Source: Lysobacter sp. cf310 | GTDB lineage: Bacteria; Pseudomonadota; Gammaproteobacteria; Xanthomonadales; Xanthomonadaceae | Length of the DNA stretch: 64,000 bases | Direction: 5' to 3' | Assembly: GCF_900114355.1 (NCBI RefSeq) | Contig: NZ_FOSS01000005.1 | Coordinates: 248,001 to 312,000, forward strand | Part shown: in pieces, positions 53,956 to 62,617 of the stretch | Layout of the letters: the number at the start of each line of letters is the position of its first letter | Numbering within the stretch: position 1 is the stretch's first letter | Notes under the pieces: generated by a model | Told to the model about the DNA's origin: nothing | Databases searched by the model: none | What the model saw: the letters and a program-made list of their open reading frames with translations, nothing else | Position numbers and translations under genes: made by a program

Positions 53956-55707
53956 TTAGGGAATCGGATTCCCGCCGCCGCCACCGCCACCACCGCCCGG
54001 GCAACCGGCCATGTTGTGGAAGCTGCGCGTGGCGCTCTGGCCATCGGCGCTGCCCACCGTCAGGGTCGCGGTCTGGCCGCTGCCGACTTCGGCGGTGCGT
54101 CCGTCGGGCGAGTACCAGATCACGTTGCTCCAACTGTAGGTGTAGGGCGGCAGGCCGCCGTTGACGGTGGCGGTGACGCTCCACGAGTCGCCGCAACCGC
54201 GCGCCGAGGCCGGCATGATCACGATCAGCGGACCCAACGGCTCATAGGCCACGCGGTCGTCGTACAGCTGCGCCCAGCGGCCGTCGTAACCGCCGTTCTG
54301 CGGCAGCTCCCAGCCATTGAGCAGCCACTGGCCGGCTTCGTAGTTCTCGCGCGTGTCGATGCCGCCGGAGTGCACCAGCAGATCGTGCTGGCGCCAGTAG
54401 GCGTTCAAGGACGCGTAGTCGCCGCTGGCGTCGGCGCGATTGCGGTTGTAGCTGTCGCGCCCGGCGCCGCTATAGCCACCGAGCTTGTCGGAACCGGAGA
54501 TGGTGTCGGCGTTGGTCTCGGCCGAGTACGCGCCCCACAGCCAATCCTTGCCGAGCACGCCGTCGCGGCCGTCGGTCAGGCTGGAGCTGGAGGTGTCGCG
54601 CGACAGCACGTAGAAGCGCTGCAGGCCGACCGGCACTTCGACCTGGCCCAGTTCGTTGGTGATCGGCGTGTCGAGCAGGATGTCGGCGGTCTGGCCCGAG
54701 TTCCAGTTGATCGACCAGTTCGCGCCCGACCACTGCCCGCCGAACACGTCGGCCAGATCCTGCAGTTCGTAGGTGATGCGCTTGACCAGCGACCACGACA
54801 CCGTGTCGTCGCGGCCGGCGGCCAGCGCATTCGCGTTGCCGTAATTGATGCTGCTGGCGCCCCAGGCGGTGACCGCGGCGTTGGAGGTCTCCGGCACCCA
54901 CACGTAGTGCACCGACTTGTCGTCGTCGTTGGTGACTTCGACTTCGGCCGAGTTGTTGGCGGTGCGGCGCGCGGCGATGGTGCTGTAGGCGTCCTGCACG
55001 AAATGCAGTTCGTGGCCGTGCGTGCCGAGTTCGGTGTTGTCCTCGTCGGCCTGCCAGATCATCACGTGCTTGCCGCCGGTAACCTGCATGAAATTCAGGT
55101 CGGCGCTGCCGTAGCTGCGCATCACGTGGTCTTTGTGGCTGGTGATGGTGACGTGGCCCACGTACTCGCCGACCGCGCCCGGCACGCCGGTCACGCCGCG
55201 CACCACGATCTCGATGCGCTCCCAGTCGTGGATCTCGTTGGCCTTCTTATCGACCGGGTGATAGACGTGGTACAGCAGCACCAGGGCCTTGCTGTTGCCG
55301 TCCATGTACTCCATCACCGAGGAGTACAGGGTCGGACGGATGCGCCAGTTCGAATAGGCGCCGGTACCCGCGGCCGAGGCCGCGATGTACTGCGACAGCA
55401 GGTTGGGCCAGGTGTAGCGGTTGTTGGCGAAATTGCCGTCGCGATCGAAGTCGTAATTCGAAATCCAGTCGCGGCCCTTCTTGCTGCTGCTCTCCTCGGC
55501 GCGCTGCATGATCACCGGCGCGTAGTACTGCAGATAGGTCTTGCGCTCGGCCGGCGTCAGCAGCCAGGCCTGCGCGGAGGCCACGCCGCTGGCGAGCACG
55601 GCGGCGAGGAACAACAACAGGATCGAACACCAGCGCAAGGACAGGCGCGGTGAGAGAGCGCCAGCCGCTTTGGCGGCGGACGGCGCGGAACGGTTCACAG
55701 GGTGCAT
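53956..55707 (-). CDS. Secreted protein of uncertain family with HDWE motif and Gly-rich tail
   Basis: The 583-residue protein has a signal peptide ('FLAAVLASGVASAQ') and a large N-terminal domain with 'LLYHVYHPVDKKANEIHDWE' followed by 'GHVTITSHKDHV' and 'THGHELHFVQ'. The HDWE and later histidine motifs recall Vps62-like and NPP1-type (necrosis-inducing) proteins, but I could not confirm membership. A C-terminal segment 'DSWSVTATVNGGLPPYTYSWS' resembles a surface Ig/PKD-like repeat, and the end is 'CPGGGGGGGGG' followed by NPIP. The function is unknown; an extracellular role is likely. Confidence 0.7.
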   Translation of the reverse strand: MHPVNRSAPSAAKAAGALSPRLSLRWCSILLLFLAAVLASGVASAQAWLLTPAERKTYLQYYAPVIMQRAEESSSKKGRDWISNYDFDRDGNFANNRYTWPNLLSQYIAASAAGTGAYSNWRIRPTLYSSVMEYMDGNSKALVLLYHVYHPVDKKANEIHDWERIEIVVRGVTGVPGAVGEYVGHVTITSHKDHVMRSYGSADLNFMQVTGGKHVMIWQADEDNTELGTHGHELHFVQDAYSTIAARRTANNSAEVEVTNDDDKSVHYVWVPETSNAAVTAWGASSINYGNANALAAGRDDTVSWSLVKRITYELQDLADVFGGQWSGANWSINWNSGQTADILLDTPITNELGQVEVPVGLQRFYVLSRDTSSSSLTDGRDGVLGKDWLWGAYSAETNADTISGSDKLGGYSGAGRDSYNRNRADASGDYASLNAYWRQHDLLVHSGGIDTRENYEAGQWLLNGWELPQNGGYDGRWAQLYDDRVAYEPLGPLIVIMPASARGCGDSWSVTATVNGGLPPYTYSWSNVIWYSPDGRTAEVGSGQTATLTVGSADGQSATRSFHNMAGCPGGGGGGGGGNPIP

Positions 55708-55925
55708 CGGCGTCTCCTTAATCCATCAAGGCACCTGCCCAGGGCAGGCGAGTTCATGATGCGAAAGGGCTGCCTGCATCGCTCCGCACAGGCTGCGCGC
55801 CCCCCGCGACGGTGTTTTGTGCCGTCACGCGCATCGCGTCCATATCTCCACTCGCGCACGCCCGCTGTCAATCGGTTTCGCGGGGCGCCCGCCCGGGCTT
55901 CGCCGAACTGGCACATAAAAGGCAT

Positions 55926-55955
55926 AAAAAAAGCCCCGCCGAAGCGGGGCTTTTT
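55926..55955. terminator. Bidirectional Rho-independent terminator
   Basis: GCCCCGC-CGAA-GCGGGGC with A-run on one side and TTTTT on the other lies 22 nt past the porin gene stop. Confidence 0.9.
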
Positions 55956-55976
55956 GGAAACGCGGCGTACCGTGGA

Positions 55977-57335
55977 TCAGAAGTGGTACTGCGCCGAAAC
56001 GCCGAACAGGTTCACGTTGCTGCTGTAGGAACCGAACAGGCGCTGGCCACCGGCCGCCGGCGGGGTGACGATGCCGATCTGCGGGGTGTCCGGCTCGATG
56101 CGCACGTAGGAGAAGTTCAGCTCGAGGTTCTCGCTGAAGTCCCAGGTGGCGCCGATCGAGTACCAGCGACGGTCTTCGTCCGGCAGGCGCGGGGTGCGTG
56201 CGGAGTAGGTGGTCGGGGTTTCGTCGTAGGCGTAACCGGCGCGCAGGGTCCAGGCGTCGTTGAGCTTGTACTCGCCGCCCAGGGCCATGAAGCGGGTCTT
56301 GCTCCAGCCGAAATGCTCGACCGAATCCGGATCCGGGTTGGCGAAGTCGATGCGGATTTCCTGCAGCGACGACCAATCGGTCTCGGAGTAATCGGCCATC
56401 AGCGAGAACTGGTCGGTGAACTTGTACTCGACGCTCAGGGTGGTGACCGACGGGGTGGTCAGCTTGGCCAGGGCCTTGCCGTCCTGGAACAGCGGACGGG
56501 TGGTCGGGCTGGCGCCGAACACCGCGGCGACGTTGCCCGGCACGGTCCAGTCGACGTTGCCTTCCAGCTCGTGATCGATTTCCGAACGGTGCGACAGGCC
56601 GATGGCCAGCTTGTCGTTCGGACGCAGGTTCACGCCGATGATCCAGCCCAGGCCGGTGTCGTCGCCTTCGACCTTCGCGAAACCGTCGGCAGCCTGCGGG
56701 CGCGCGAACGGCAGCGGACGGGTCGCGGGGTTACCGAACAGCAGGGTGCCGAAGTCGACCGACTTCGACAGCTCGGCCTCGGCCTTTTCCCAGACGATGC
56801 CGGCGCCGACGGACAGGTGGTCCGGGACCAGCTCGAACGCGGCCGACAGGGTCAGGTCGACGGTCTTGAGCTCGGACTTGGCGGCGTAGTAGCGGCCGAC
56901 CCAGCCGGGCTTGTATTCGGTCTTCAGACCGAACGGCGCGCTGACCATGGCGCCCACGGCCAGGCCGTTATCGAACTTGTGGATGATCGACATCGCCGGA
57001 ACCGGGGTGACGTCGCCGGCTTCGCCGCCGTCGCCGCCGGTCAGCGGACGGCCGAGCACGTCGTAACCGCCGCCGTTGAACTTGGCGTTGAGGTCGATGA
57101 CGGTGACGTCGGCCTGGAAGGTGGTGCCTTCGAACTGGGTCATCGCTGCCGGGTTGTTGGCGACGACGGAGGAGTCGCCAGCGGCCACGCCGGAACCGGC
57201 GAACGCGCGACCCATGGCCTTGACGCTGTTTTCCTTGAGCTGGAAGCCCGAAGCGTGGACCTGGCCCAAAGCCAGAGCGCCGGTGATGCCCAGCGCGAGG
57301 GCGGTCAGGCGCGTATAGCGGTGTGCGTGTTGCAT
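55977..57335 (-). CDS. FadL/OmpP1-family outer-membrane hydrophobic-compound porin
   Basis: The 452-residue protein has a signal peptide ending 'LGQVHASGFQL', where the mature N-terminus starts with the GFQL typical of FadL. 'NSVKAMGRAFAGSGVAAGDSSV' and 'NNPAAMTQFEGTTFQ' are the family's NPA-containing hatch segment, and the barrel ends 'GVSAQYHF'. I chose ATG 57335 because GGAG lies 9 nt upstream; ATG 57350 overlaps that site and has none. It should pass long-chain fatty acids or other hydrophobic compounds. It stands alone with a strong terminator. Confidence 0.92.
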   Translation of the reverse strand: MQHAHRYTRLTALALGITGALALGQVHASGFQLKENSVKAMGRAFAGSGVAAGDSSVVANNPAAMTQFEGTTFQADVTVIDLNAKFNGGGYDVLGRPLTGGDGGEAGDVTPVPAMSIIHKFDNGLAVGAMVSAPFGLKTEYKPGWVGRYYAAKSELKTVDLTLSAAFELVPDHLSVGAGIVWEKAEAELSKSVDFGTLLFGNPATRPLPFARPQAADGFAKVEGDDTGLGWIIGVNLRPNDKLAIGLSHRSEIDHELEGNVDWTVPGNVAAVFGASPTTRPLFQDGKALAKLTTPSVTTLSVEYKFTDQFSLMADYSETDWSSLQEIRIDFANPDPDSVEHFGWSKTRFMALGGEYKLNDAWTLRAGYAYDETPTTYSARTPRLPDEDRRWYSIGATWDFSENLELNFSYVRIEPDTPQIGIVTPPAAGGQRLFGSYSSNVNLFGVSAQYHF

Positions 57336-57578
57336 GCGTGTAGTCTCCATTGGAGTATTTTTTGGTCTTCCTCGGCCGTCCGCGCGGCTCCGATCTGGCT
57401 GGAGCTCGCACCGCCGGAAAGCCCCTCCCGACGTACGACGCCGTATGCACTATAGCGCGGCCGTTAACTGAAAGCTAACAATAGGGTCCCAGTTCCACCC
57501 TTACCGTTTCTGGCCTCATGCCGTGCCGGTTCCCCCTGTTCGTACCGGCCGGACCTGAATCCGCGACGCCCCAAACCG

Positions 57579-58271
57579 ATGTTCATCGCCATCCCTTCCC
57601 GCGAAAAGGCACCCCTGCGCTGGGCCACCCCCCTGCTGTTCGCGGTGCTGTGGCTGTGTTTCATCGGCTCGGCCTTGCTGCCGGACACCGACGAGCGCCG
57701 CCTGATGCTGGAATGGGGCGCGCTCTCGGGCGGTCTGTCGACCCCGGCGGCCTGGTGGGACGCGATCCGCGACGGCAGCGGCCTGCGCCTGTTCAGCGCC
57801 CTGTTCCTGCACGCCGACTGGGCCCACCTGCTGGGCAACCTGGTGTTCCTGCTGATCTTCGGCCTGCCGGCGGAGCGCACCATGGGGCCCTGGCGGTTCC
57901 TGGCGCTGTTCCTGTGCGGCGGCGCGGTCGCCAACCTGGCCGCGGTGATCGCGATCGGCACGCCGGACCGTCTGATCATCGGCGCCAGCGGCGCGGTCTC
58001 GGCGCTGATCGGCGCCTACCTGGCGCTGTTCCCGGGCGCCAAACTCGGCGTGGTGGTGCCGCTGGGGCTGTTCCTGCAGTTCGTGAAGGTGCCGGCGCCG
58101 TTGCTGATCGGGGTCTGGGCGCTGCTGCAGGTGGTCTTCACCTTCATCGGCCCGGCCTTCGGCGCGGTCGCGTGGTCGGCGCATCTGGCCGGCTTCGCCT
58201 TCGGCGGCGCGTTCGCGCTGATCGCGCGCGCGGGCATCGCGCGGCGAATGCGGCGCCGGCGCGGCTTCTGA
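57579..58271 (+). CDS. Rhomboid-family intramembrane serine protease
   Basis: The 230-residue polytopic protein has 'LFSALFLHADWAHLLGNLVFLLIFG' (about 68-92) with the conserved HxxxN loop, the catalytic serine in 'IIGASGAVSALIGAY' and the catalytic histidine in 'WSAHLAGFAFG'. These form the membrane Ser-His dyad. Rhomboids cleave transmembrane substrates; this copy's target is unknown. It is divergent from the FadL-type gene and lies before DUF1820. Confidence 0.93.
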   Translation: MFIAIPSREKAPLRWATPLLFAVLWLCFIGSALLPDTDERRLMLEWGALSGGLSTPAAWWDAIRDGSGLRLFSALFLHADWAHLLGNLVFLLIFGLPAERTMGPWRFLALFLCGGAVANLAAVIAIGTPDRLIIGASGAVSALIGAYLALFPGAKLGVVVPLGLFLQFVKVPAPLLIGVWALLQVVFTFIGPAFGAVAWSAHLAGFAFGGAFALIARAGIARRMRRRRGF

Positions 58272-58275
58272 GGGC

Positions 58276-58400
58276 CGAGATTGGGGATTAGGGATTCGAC
58301 ACAGCAGTTCGATACCGTGCACTTGAGTTTCGGTGTTCTTCCCCCAGCTTGGATGCAGGTGCCCGCTCGCGCTTTTGCGAATCCCTAATCCCCAATCTCG
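58276..58400. repeat. 23-bp perfect inverted-repeat element (GGGATTAGGGATTCG type)
   Basis: The arms 58276-58298 and 58378-58400 are exact reverse complements of 23 nt, made of GGGGATTAGGGATTCG heptamer-like repeats, around a 79-nt insert. A weaker relative, GGGATTGGGGATTCGG, lies near 20236-20251. It looks like a Xanthomonadaceae dispersed hairpin element. It ends 13 nt before the next start codon, so it could affect that transcript. Confidence 0.8.
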
Positions 58401-58413
58401 AATCCCGGCTCCC

Positions 58414-58734
58414 ATGGCCAAGACGCTCTACAAAGTCACCTTCCTCAACGCCGGCAAGGTCTACGAGCTGTACGCGCGGCACGTGGGCTCGGGCGCGCTG
58501 TGGGGCTTCACCGAAATCGGCGAACTGGTGTTCGACGTACACGAGGGCCTGGTCGTGGACCCGACCGAGGAACGCCTGCGCGACGAGTTCGGCAACACCC
58601 GCATGCTGCACCTGCCGATGCACAGCATCGTGCGCATCGAGGAAGTCGAGCGCAAAGGCCAGTCGGCGATCCGCGACGCGACGACCGGCGAGAAGGTGGT
58701 GACCCCGTTCCCGCTGCCGGCGAAACCGCGCTGA
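58414..58734 (+). CDS. DUF1820 family protein
   Basis: The 106-residue cytoplasmic protein begins 'AKTLYKVTFLNAGKVYELYARHV' and contains 'LWGFTEIGELVFD', 'GLVVDPTEERLRDEFG' and 'LHLPMHSIVRIEEVE', the complete pattern of DUF1820 proteins conserved in gammaproteobacteria. Function is unknown. The start lies directly behind the inverted-repeat element, without a strong ribosome site. Confidence 0.85.
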   Translation: MAKTLYKVTFLNAGKVYELYARHVGSGALWGFTEIGELVFDVHEGLVVDPTEERLRDEFGNTRMLHLPMHSIVRIEEVERKGQSAIRDATTGEKVVTPFPLPAKPR

Positions 58735-58895
58735 CGCAGGCGGCTGCGCACGCCTGGCCCAGCGCCGCCTCAAAAGCGCAGGGAATGCTCGCTTTGCGCT
58801 TGCTTCGGCGATGCGCCGGCGGCGCCGCTGATCCGCGACGCCACACATCGGCCCAATGCTAGGCTGCTCGCCGGCCCCAGACGCGGCGCGCGACG

Positions 58896-59543
58896 ATGAG
58901 CGACGGCGAACAAGTCAGCGGCACGATCCGCCTCAAGGACCTGAGCTTCGCCGTCGAGCGCGCGCAGATCGTCGGCTGGTTGTACGACGACGCCAGCGGC
59001 GAGGTCTGTTGGTCGATCGATGTGCACGGCAGCGCGCAGCGCTTCGGCGAAGGCGAGGTCCAGCAGGATCTGCGGCCGCACTTCTACGACGAAGTCATGC
59101 CGGCGCGGATCGACGATTGGCGCCGACTGGAAGGTTTCGCCTACGGCGTCGACCTCGAACGCGACGACGCGGTGGGCGACAGCCTGCCCAGTCTTTACCT
59201 CTGCTCGCATCTGAGCCTGCCACGCAGCGAACTGCGCCTGGGCGCACGGCGCGGCGCGCGCTTCGCCTTGCAGTGGCGCGGCTTGGCCGAGGCTAACTGG
59301 GATGAAGGCTACGGCGAGGGCATGCCGTTCCAGATCGACCTCGACATCCCGTTCGCGCATCAGGAAGTGCGCTACTGGCATCGCGGCGACGGCCAGGACT
59401 ACGAAGGCGCCGCGCGCGAGGTCATGGCGCGGCGCGGGCTGTCCGGCGAACATCTGCGCTATCGCGATCACCGACGTTTCCGCGACGATCCCGCCGACGA
59501 GCACTACCGGCTGGTGCGCGCGTTCTTCGCTCCGGTGGAGTGA
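58896..59543 (+). CDS. Hypothetical acidic protein
   Basis: I do not recognise this 215-residue protein. It is charged and soluble, with no signal peptide or membrane helix. The visible pattern is two beta-rich halves: 'VERAQIVGWLYDDASGEVCWSIDVHG' (split near residues 20-45) and 'WDEGYGEGMPFQIDLDIPF' (about 141-160), then 'RYWHRGDGQDYEGAAREV'. Codon use looks like its neighbours. Its stop is 34 nt ahead of a bidirectional terminator. Confidence 0.7.
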   Translation: MSDGEQVSGTIRLKDLSFAVERAQIVGWLYDDASGEVCWSIDVHGSAQRFGEGEVQQDLRPHFYDEVMPARIDDWRRLEGFAYGVDLERDDAVGDSLPSLYLCSHLSLPRSELRLGARRGARFALQWRGLAEANWDEGYGEGMPFQIDLDIPFAHQEVRYWHRGDGQDYEGAAREVMARRGLSGEHLRYRDHRRFRDDPADEHYRLVRAFFAPVE

Positions 59544-59577
59544 AACAGACGGCACCTCGCAACCGGAACGCCGCCGC

Positions 59578-59616
59578 ATACGAAGACGCCCGGCTTGCGG
59601 CCGGGCGTCTTCGTAT
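59578..59616. terminator. Strong bidirectional terminator, 17-bp stem
   Basis: The arms 59578-59594 and 59600-59616 are perfect 17-nt reverse complements with a 5-nt loop (core GAAGACGCCCGGC). They separate the convergent ends of the unknown gene and ctpA. Confidence 0.85.
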
Positions 59617-59670
59617 CGGATGCGGCGATTCGCTACCAACCGCGGCTGCGATGCCCGCGCGATTCCGCGC

Positions 59671-61032
59671 TCAGCGCTTGGTCGCGCCGTCGTCGGCCTT
59701 GGCCACCGCCGGCTTCTTCAGTTCCGCCAGCGCGGCCGCGATCGGCGCGTCGCCTTCCAGCACTTCGCCGGCATTGGTGCCCGGCGCGTCGTCGACGTCG
59801 CCGCGCAGATGGCCCGGCAGGCTGGCCTCGCTGTAGTTGGTGCGGCCGCCGTTGGCGGCTTCCTTGGCCGGATGCAGGGCGACGTCGGGCACGATGCCCA
59901 GGGCCTGGATCGATTTGCCGCTGGGCGTGTAGTAACGCGCGGTGGTCAGCTTGACCGAGTCGCCGTTGTCCAAGGGCAGCACGGTCTGCACCGAGCCTTT
60001 GCCGAAGGTGCGGCTGCCGACCACGCGTGCGCGGCCGTTGTCGCGCAGCGCGCCGGCCAACACTTCCGAGGCGCTGGCCGAACCGGCGTCCACCAGCACC
60101 ACCACCGGCGCGCCGTCGATACGGTCGCCCGGGGTGGCGCCGAACTCGGCGTCGCTGATCGCGATGCGGCCGCGCGTGCTGACGATCTTGCCCTGCTCCA
60201 ACAGGTCGTCGGCGATCTGCACCGCCGAGGTCAGCAGACCGCCGGGGTTGCTGCGCAGGTCGATCACCAGACCGTTGAGCTTGCCGCCGGCCTGGGTCTT
60301 GAGCTTCTCGATCTGGGTTTCGAAATCGGCGGCGGTGTCGGCCTGAAAGGCGCTGATGCGCGCGTAGCCGTAACCGGGCTCGAGCATGCGGCTGCGCACG
60401 CTGGCGACGCGGATGGTCTCGCGCGCCACGGTCACGTCGAAGGGCTTGTCGCGGCCCGCGCGCACGATGCTCAGCACGACCTTGCTGCCGGGGGCGCCGC
60501 GCAGCGGGCCGGAGCTGTCGCCTTCGTCGGCCTTGAACGGCTTGCCGTCGATGGCGATGATCAGGTCGCCGGCCTTGATGCCCGCGCGCGCGGCCGGGGT
60601 GTCGTCGATCGGCGAAATCACCCGCAGGGTGCCGTCGGGCTGGCGCTGCAGTTCGACGCCGATGCCGTCGTAGGCGCCGCGCGCCTGCTCGTCGAAATCG
60701 TCGGCGGCGACCTTGTCGAGGTAGACGCTGTGCGGATCGAGATCGAACAACAGGCCGCGTATCGCCGAGTGCATCAGCTTGCGGTCGTCGACCGGCTCGA
60801 CATAGGCCTGCTTGACCGCGTTGTAGACCGCGACGTAGCGACGGATCTCGTCCAGCGGCACCTTGGATTCGGACTTGTCATCCTTGGTCTCGGCCTTGGC
60901 CGGCTTGGCCTCGGCGGGCGGCTCCTGCGCCGCCACGGGCAGGATCGCGCCGGCCAGCGCCAGCGGCGCCAGGCCCAGCAGCAGGGCTCGCGTCAGGCTA
61001 GGACGGGAGGACAGCGGATGACGCAGGCGCAT
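59671..61032 (-). CDS. ctpA: S41-family carboxyl-terminal processing protease
   Basis: The 453-residue protein has a signal peptide ('LPVAAQ'), a charged linker, a PDZ domain (about 115-200, 'YDGIGVELQR', 'PAARAGIKAGDLIIAIDG') and the S41 peptidase domain with 'GLVIDLRSNPGGLL'. The catalytic dyad is Ser320 in 'DAGSASASE' and Lys345 in 'TFGKGSVQT', spaced 25 apart as in other CtpA enzymes. It is a periplasmic protease. The gpmI-envC-ctpA order is conserved in gammaproteobacteria and suggests control of cell-wall enzymes. It lies 334 nt from envC, across the repeat. Confidence 0.93.
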   Translation of the reverse strand: MRLRHPLSSRPSLTRALLLGLAPLALAGAILPVAAQEPPAEAKPAKAETKDDKSESKVPLDEIRRYVAVYNAVKQAYVEPVDDRKLMHSAIRGLLFDLDPHSVYLDKVAADDFDEQARGAYDGIGVELQRQPDGTLRVISPIDDTPAARAGIKAGDLIIAIDGKPFKADEGDSSGPLRGAPGSKVVLSIVRAGRDKPFDVTVARETIRVASVRSRMLEPGYGYARISAFQADTAADFETQIEKLKTQAGGKLNGLVIDLRSNPGGLLTSAVQIADDLLEQGKIVSTRGRIAISDAEFGATPGDRIDGAPVVVLVDAGSASASEVLAGALRDNGRARVVGSRTFGKGSVQTVLPLDNGDSVKLTTARYYTPSGKSIQALGIVPDVALHPAKEAANGGRTNYSEASLPGHLRGDVDDAPGTNAGEVLEGDAPIAAALAELKKPAVAKADDGATKR

Positions 61033-61366
61033 GCATGGAGCTCCGTAACGGATACCGGTTGGACCGCGCGGCGCGATCGAGGTTCGGTCGCGGCGTGTGG
61101 TTCGAATAGGAACACGTTAGGCAGGGCCGCGGGAAGCTTTCGTTAACGGCCGGCGGGCGCGTTCAGGCGCGGTGCGGGGGACTTGTGACGGGTGGTGCAA
61201 ATCCCCCTCAGCCCCCCTTTTCCAAAGGGGGAAGACCAGCCGTCGGCGGTGAAAGCGCCCTGCGATTCGGCCCCGCGACTCCCGACGCCGAAACCACGAC
61301 CAGCGCCGCGCCCGCTTTCTCCCCCTTTGGAAAAGGGGGACTGAGGGGGATTTGCCCTTTGCGGCC
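61033..61366. repeat. Long inverted-repeat element between envC and ctpA
   Basis: Arms 61198-61234 and 61319-61354 are near-perfect reverse complements, each containing CCCCTTTTCCAAAGGGGG-type palindromes, around an 84-nt insert. Each arm can also fold on its own. The element fills much of the gap; no coding sequence was seen. Such hairpins are scattered in other high-GC proteobacteria and may terminate or stabilise transcripts. Confidence 0.8.
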
Positions 61367-62617
61367 TCAGCGCCGCAACCAAGTCGCCGGATTCACCGGC
61401 TGCCCGTTGCGGCGCAGCTCGAAGTACAGCGCCGGGCGGCCGTTGCCGCCGGAGCTGCCGACGGTGGCGACCGGGTCGCCGCGTTTGACGCGGTCGCCGA
61501 CATTGCGCAGCAGTGCGTCGTTGTGGGCGTACAGGCTCATGTAGCCGTTGCCGTGGTCGACGATCAGCAACAGGCCGTAGCCGGTCATCCATTCGGCGTA
61601 GACCACCTGGCCGTCGCCGACCGCCTTGACGGTGGCGCCGGCGCTGGCGCCGATCAGCAGGCCTTCGCTGCCGCGCCCGTCGGGCATGGTGCCGCCATAG
61701 CCTGCCAGCAGCGCGCCCGAGACCGGCCAGCCGAGGCCGCCGACCTGCAGCGGCGCCGCGCTGGCGACCACCACCGGCTTGCGCGTGGGCGTGCTGCCGG
61801 CGGGCTTGCCGCTGTTCTGCGCGGCGCGCGCTTCGCGGGCCTCGCGCGCGGCCTTGGCCACGGCCGCGGCCTTGCGCTGCGCCTCGGCGCGCGCGGCGGC
61901 CTGGCGCAGCTTCTTGAGCAGATCCTCCAGGCCCTTGGCGTCGCGGCCGAGCGCGCGTTCGCGGCTGCTGCGGTCCTGGTATTTGCGATTGATCTGCTCG
62001 ACCAGGCTGGCGCGGCTCTGGCGATCGTTCTGCAGCTGGCCCAACTGCGCGCGCTGCTGCTTGCGCGCGTTGTCGAGCTCGGAGCGGCGCGTCACGATGT
62101 CGCGCTCGACCGCGTCCAGTTCGGCGAGCTCGGTGCGCAACTGCTCGATCCGGCGTGCGCGGTCGCGTTGCACGTAGCCGTGGTAGGCGAGCATGCGGTT
62201 GGCGTCGGCGACCTTGTCCTGGGCCAGCATCACCTTCAAGGGCGCGTCGCCGCCTTGGGCGTAGGCGGCGCGCAGCAGTTGCGCCAGCTCTTCGCGCTTG
62301 GCGCCCAGAGTGCCCTGCAAGGTTTCGCGGCGCTGCTGCAGCTGCGCCAGCGAAGACTGCTCGCGCGCCAGGCGTTGCTCGGTCTCGCGCAGGCTGCGGT
62401 TGGACTGGCCGACCTTCTCGTCGGCCTCGCGCAGCTCGCGCGACGCGGCGCCGCGCTGGCCTTCGAGTTTGCGCCGTTCGTCGGCGACCGATTTGAGTTC
62501 GCTCTTGATGCGTTCGAGCTTGCGTTCGGCGTCGCGGCTGCTGTTCTGCGCCGCCGCCGGCGCGCAGGCCAGCAGCGACAACAGCAGCGCCACGGCGAAC
62601 GCGCGCAGGTATGGCAT
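61367..62617 (-). CDS. envC: Murein hydrolase activator EnvC
   Basis: EnvC activates the amidases AmiA/AmiB at the septum. The 416-residue protein has a signal peptide ('ACAPAAAQ'), long coiled coils (about 25-260, 'RKLERIKSELKSVADERRKL') and a C-terminal LytM/M23 domain. The zinc motifs are degenerate: the HxGxD position reads 'LLIGASAG' and the HxH strand reads 'LYFELRRNG', while 'YAHND' remains. This is the activator, non-hydrolytic type. Its ATG overlaps the gpmI stop by one base (TGATG). Confidence 0.93.
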   Translation of the reverse strand: MPYLRAFAVALLLSLLACAPAAAQNSSRDAERKLERIKSELKSVADERRKLEGQRGAASRELREADEKVGQSNRSLRETEQRLAREQSSLAQLQQRRETLQGTLGAKREELAQLLRAAYAQGGDAPLKVMLAQDKVADANRMLAYHGYVQRDRARRIEQLRTELAELDAVERDIVTRRSELDNARKQQRAQLGQLQNDRQSRASLVEQINRKYQDRSSRERALGRDAKGLEDLLKKLRQAAARAEAQRKAAAVAKAAREAREARAAQNSGKPAGSTPTRKPVVVASAAPLQVGGLGWPVSGALLAGYGGTMPDGRGSEGLLIGASAGATVKAVGDGQVVYAEWMTGYGLLLIVDHGNGYMSLYAHNDALLRNVGDRVKRGDPVATVGSSGGNGRPALYFELRRNGQPVNPATWLRR

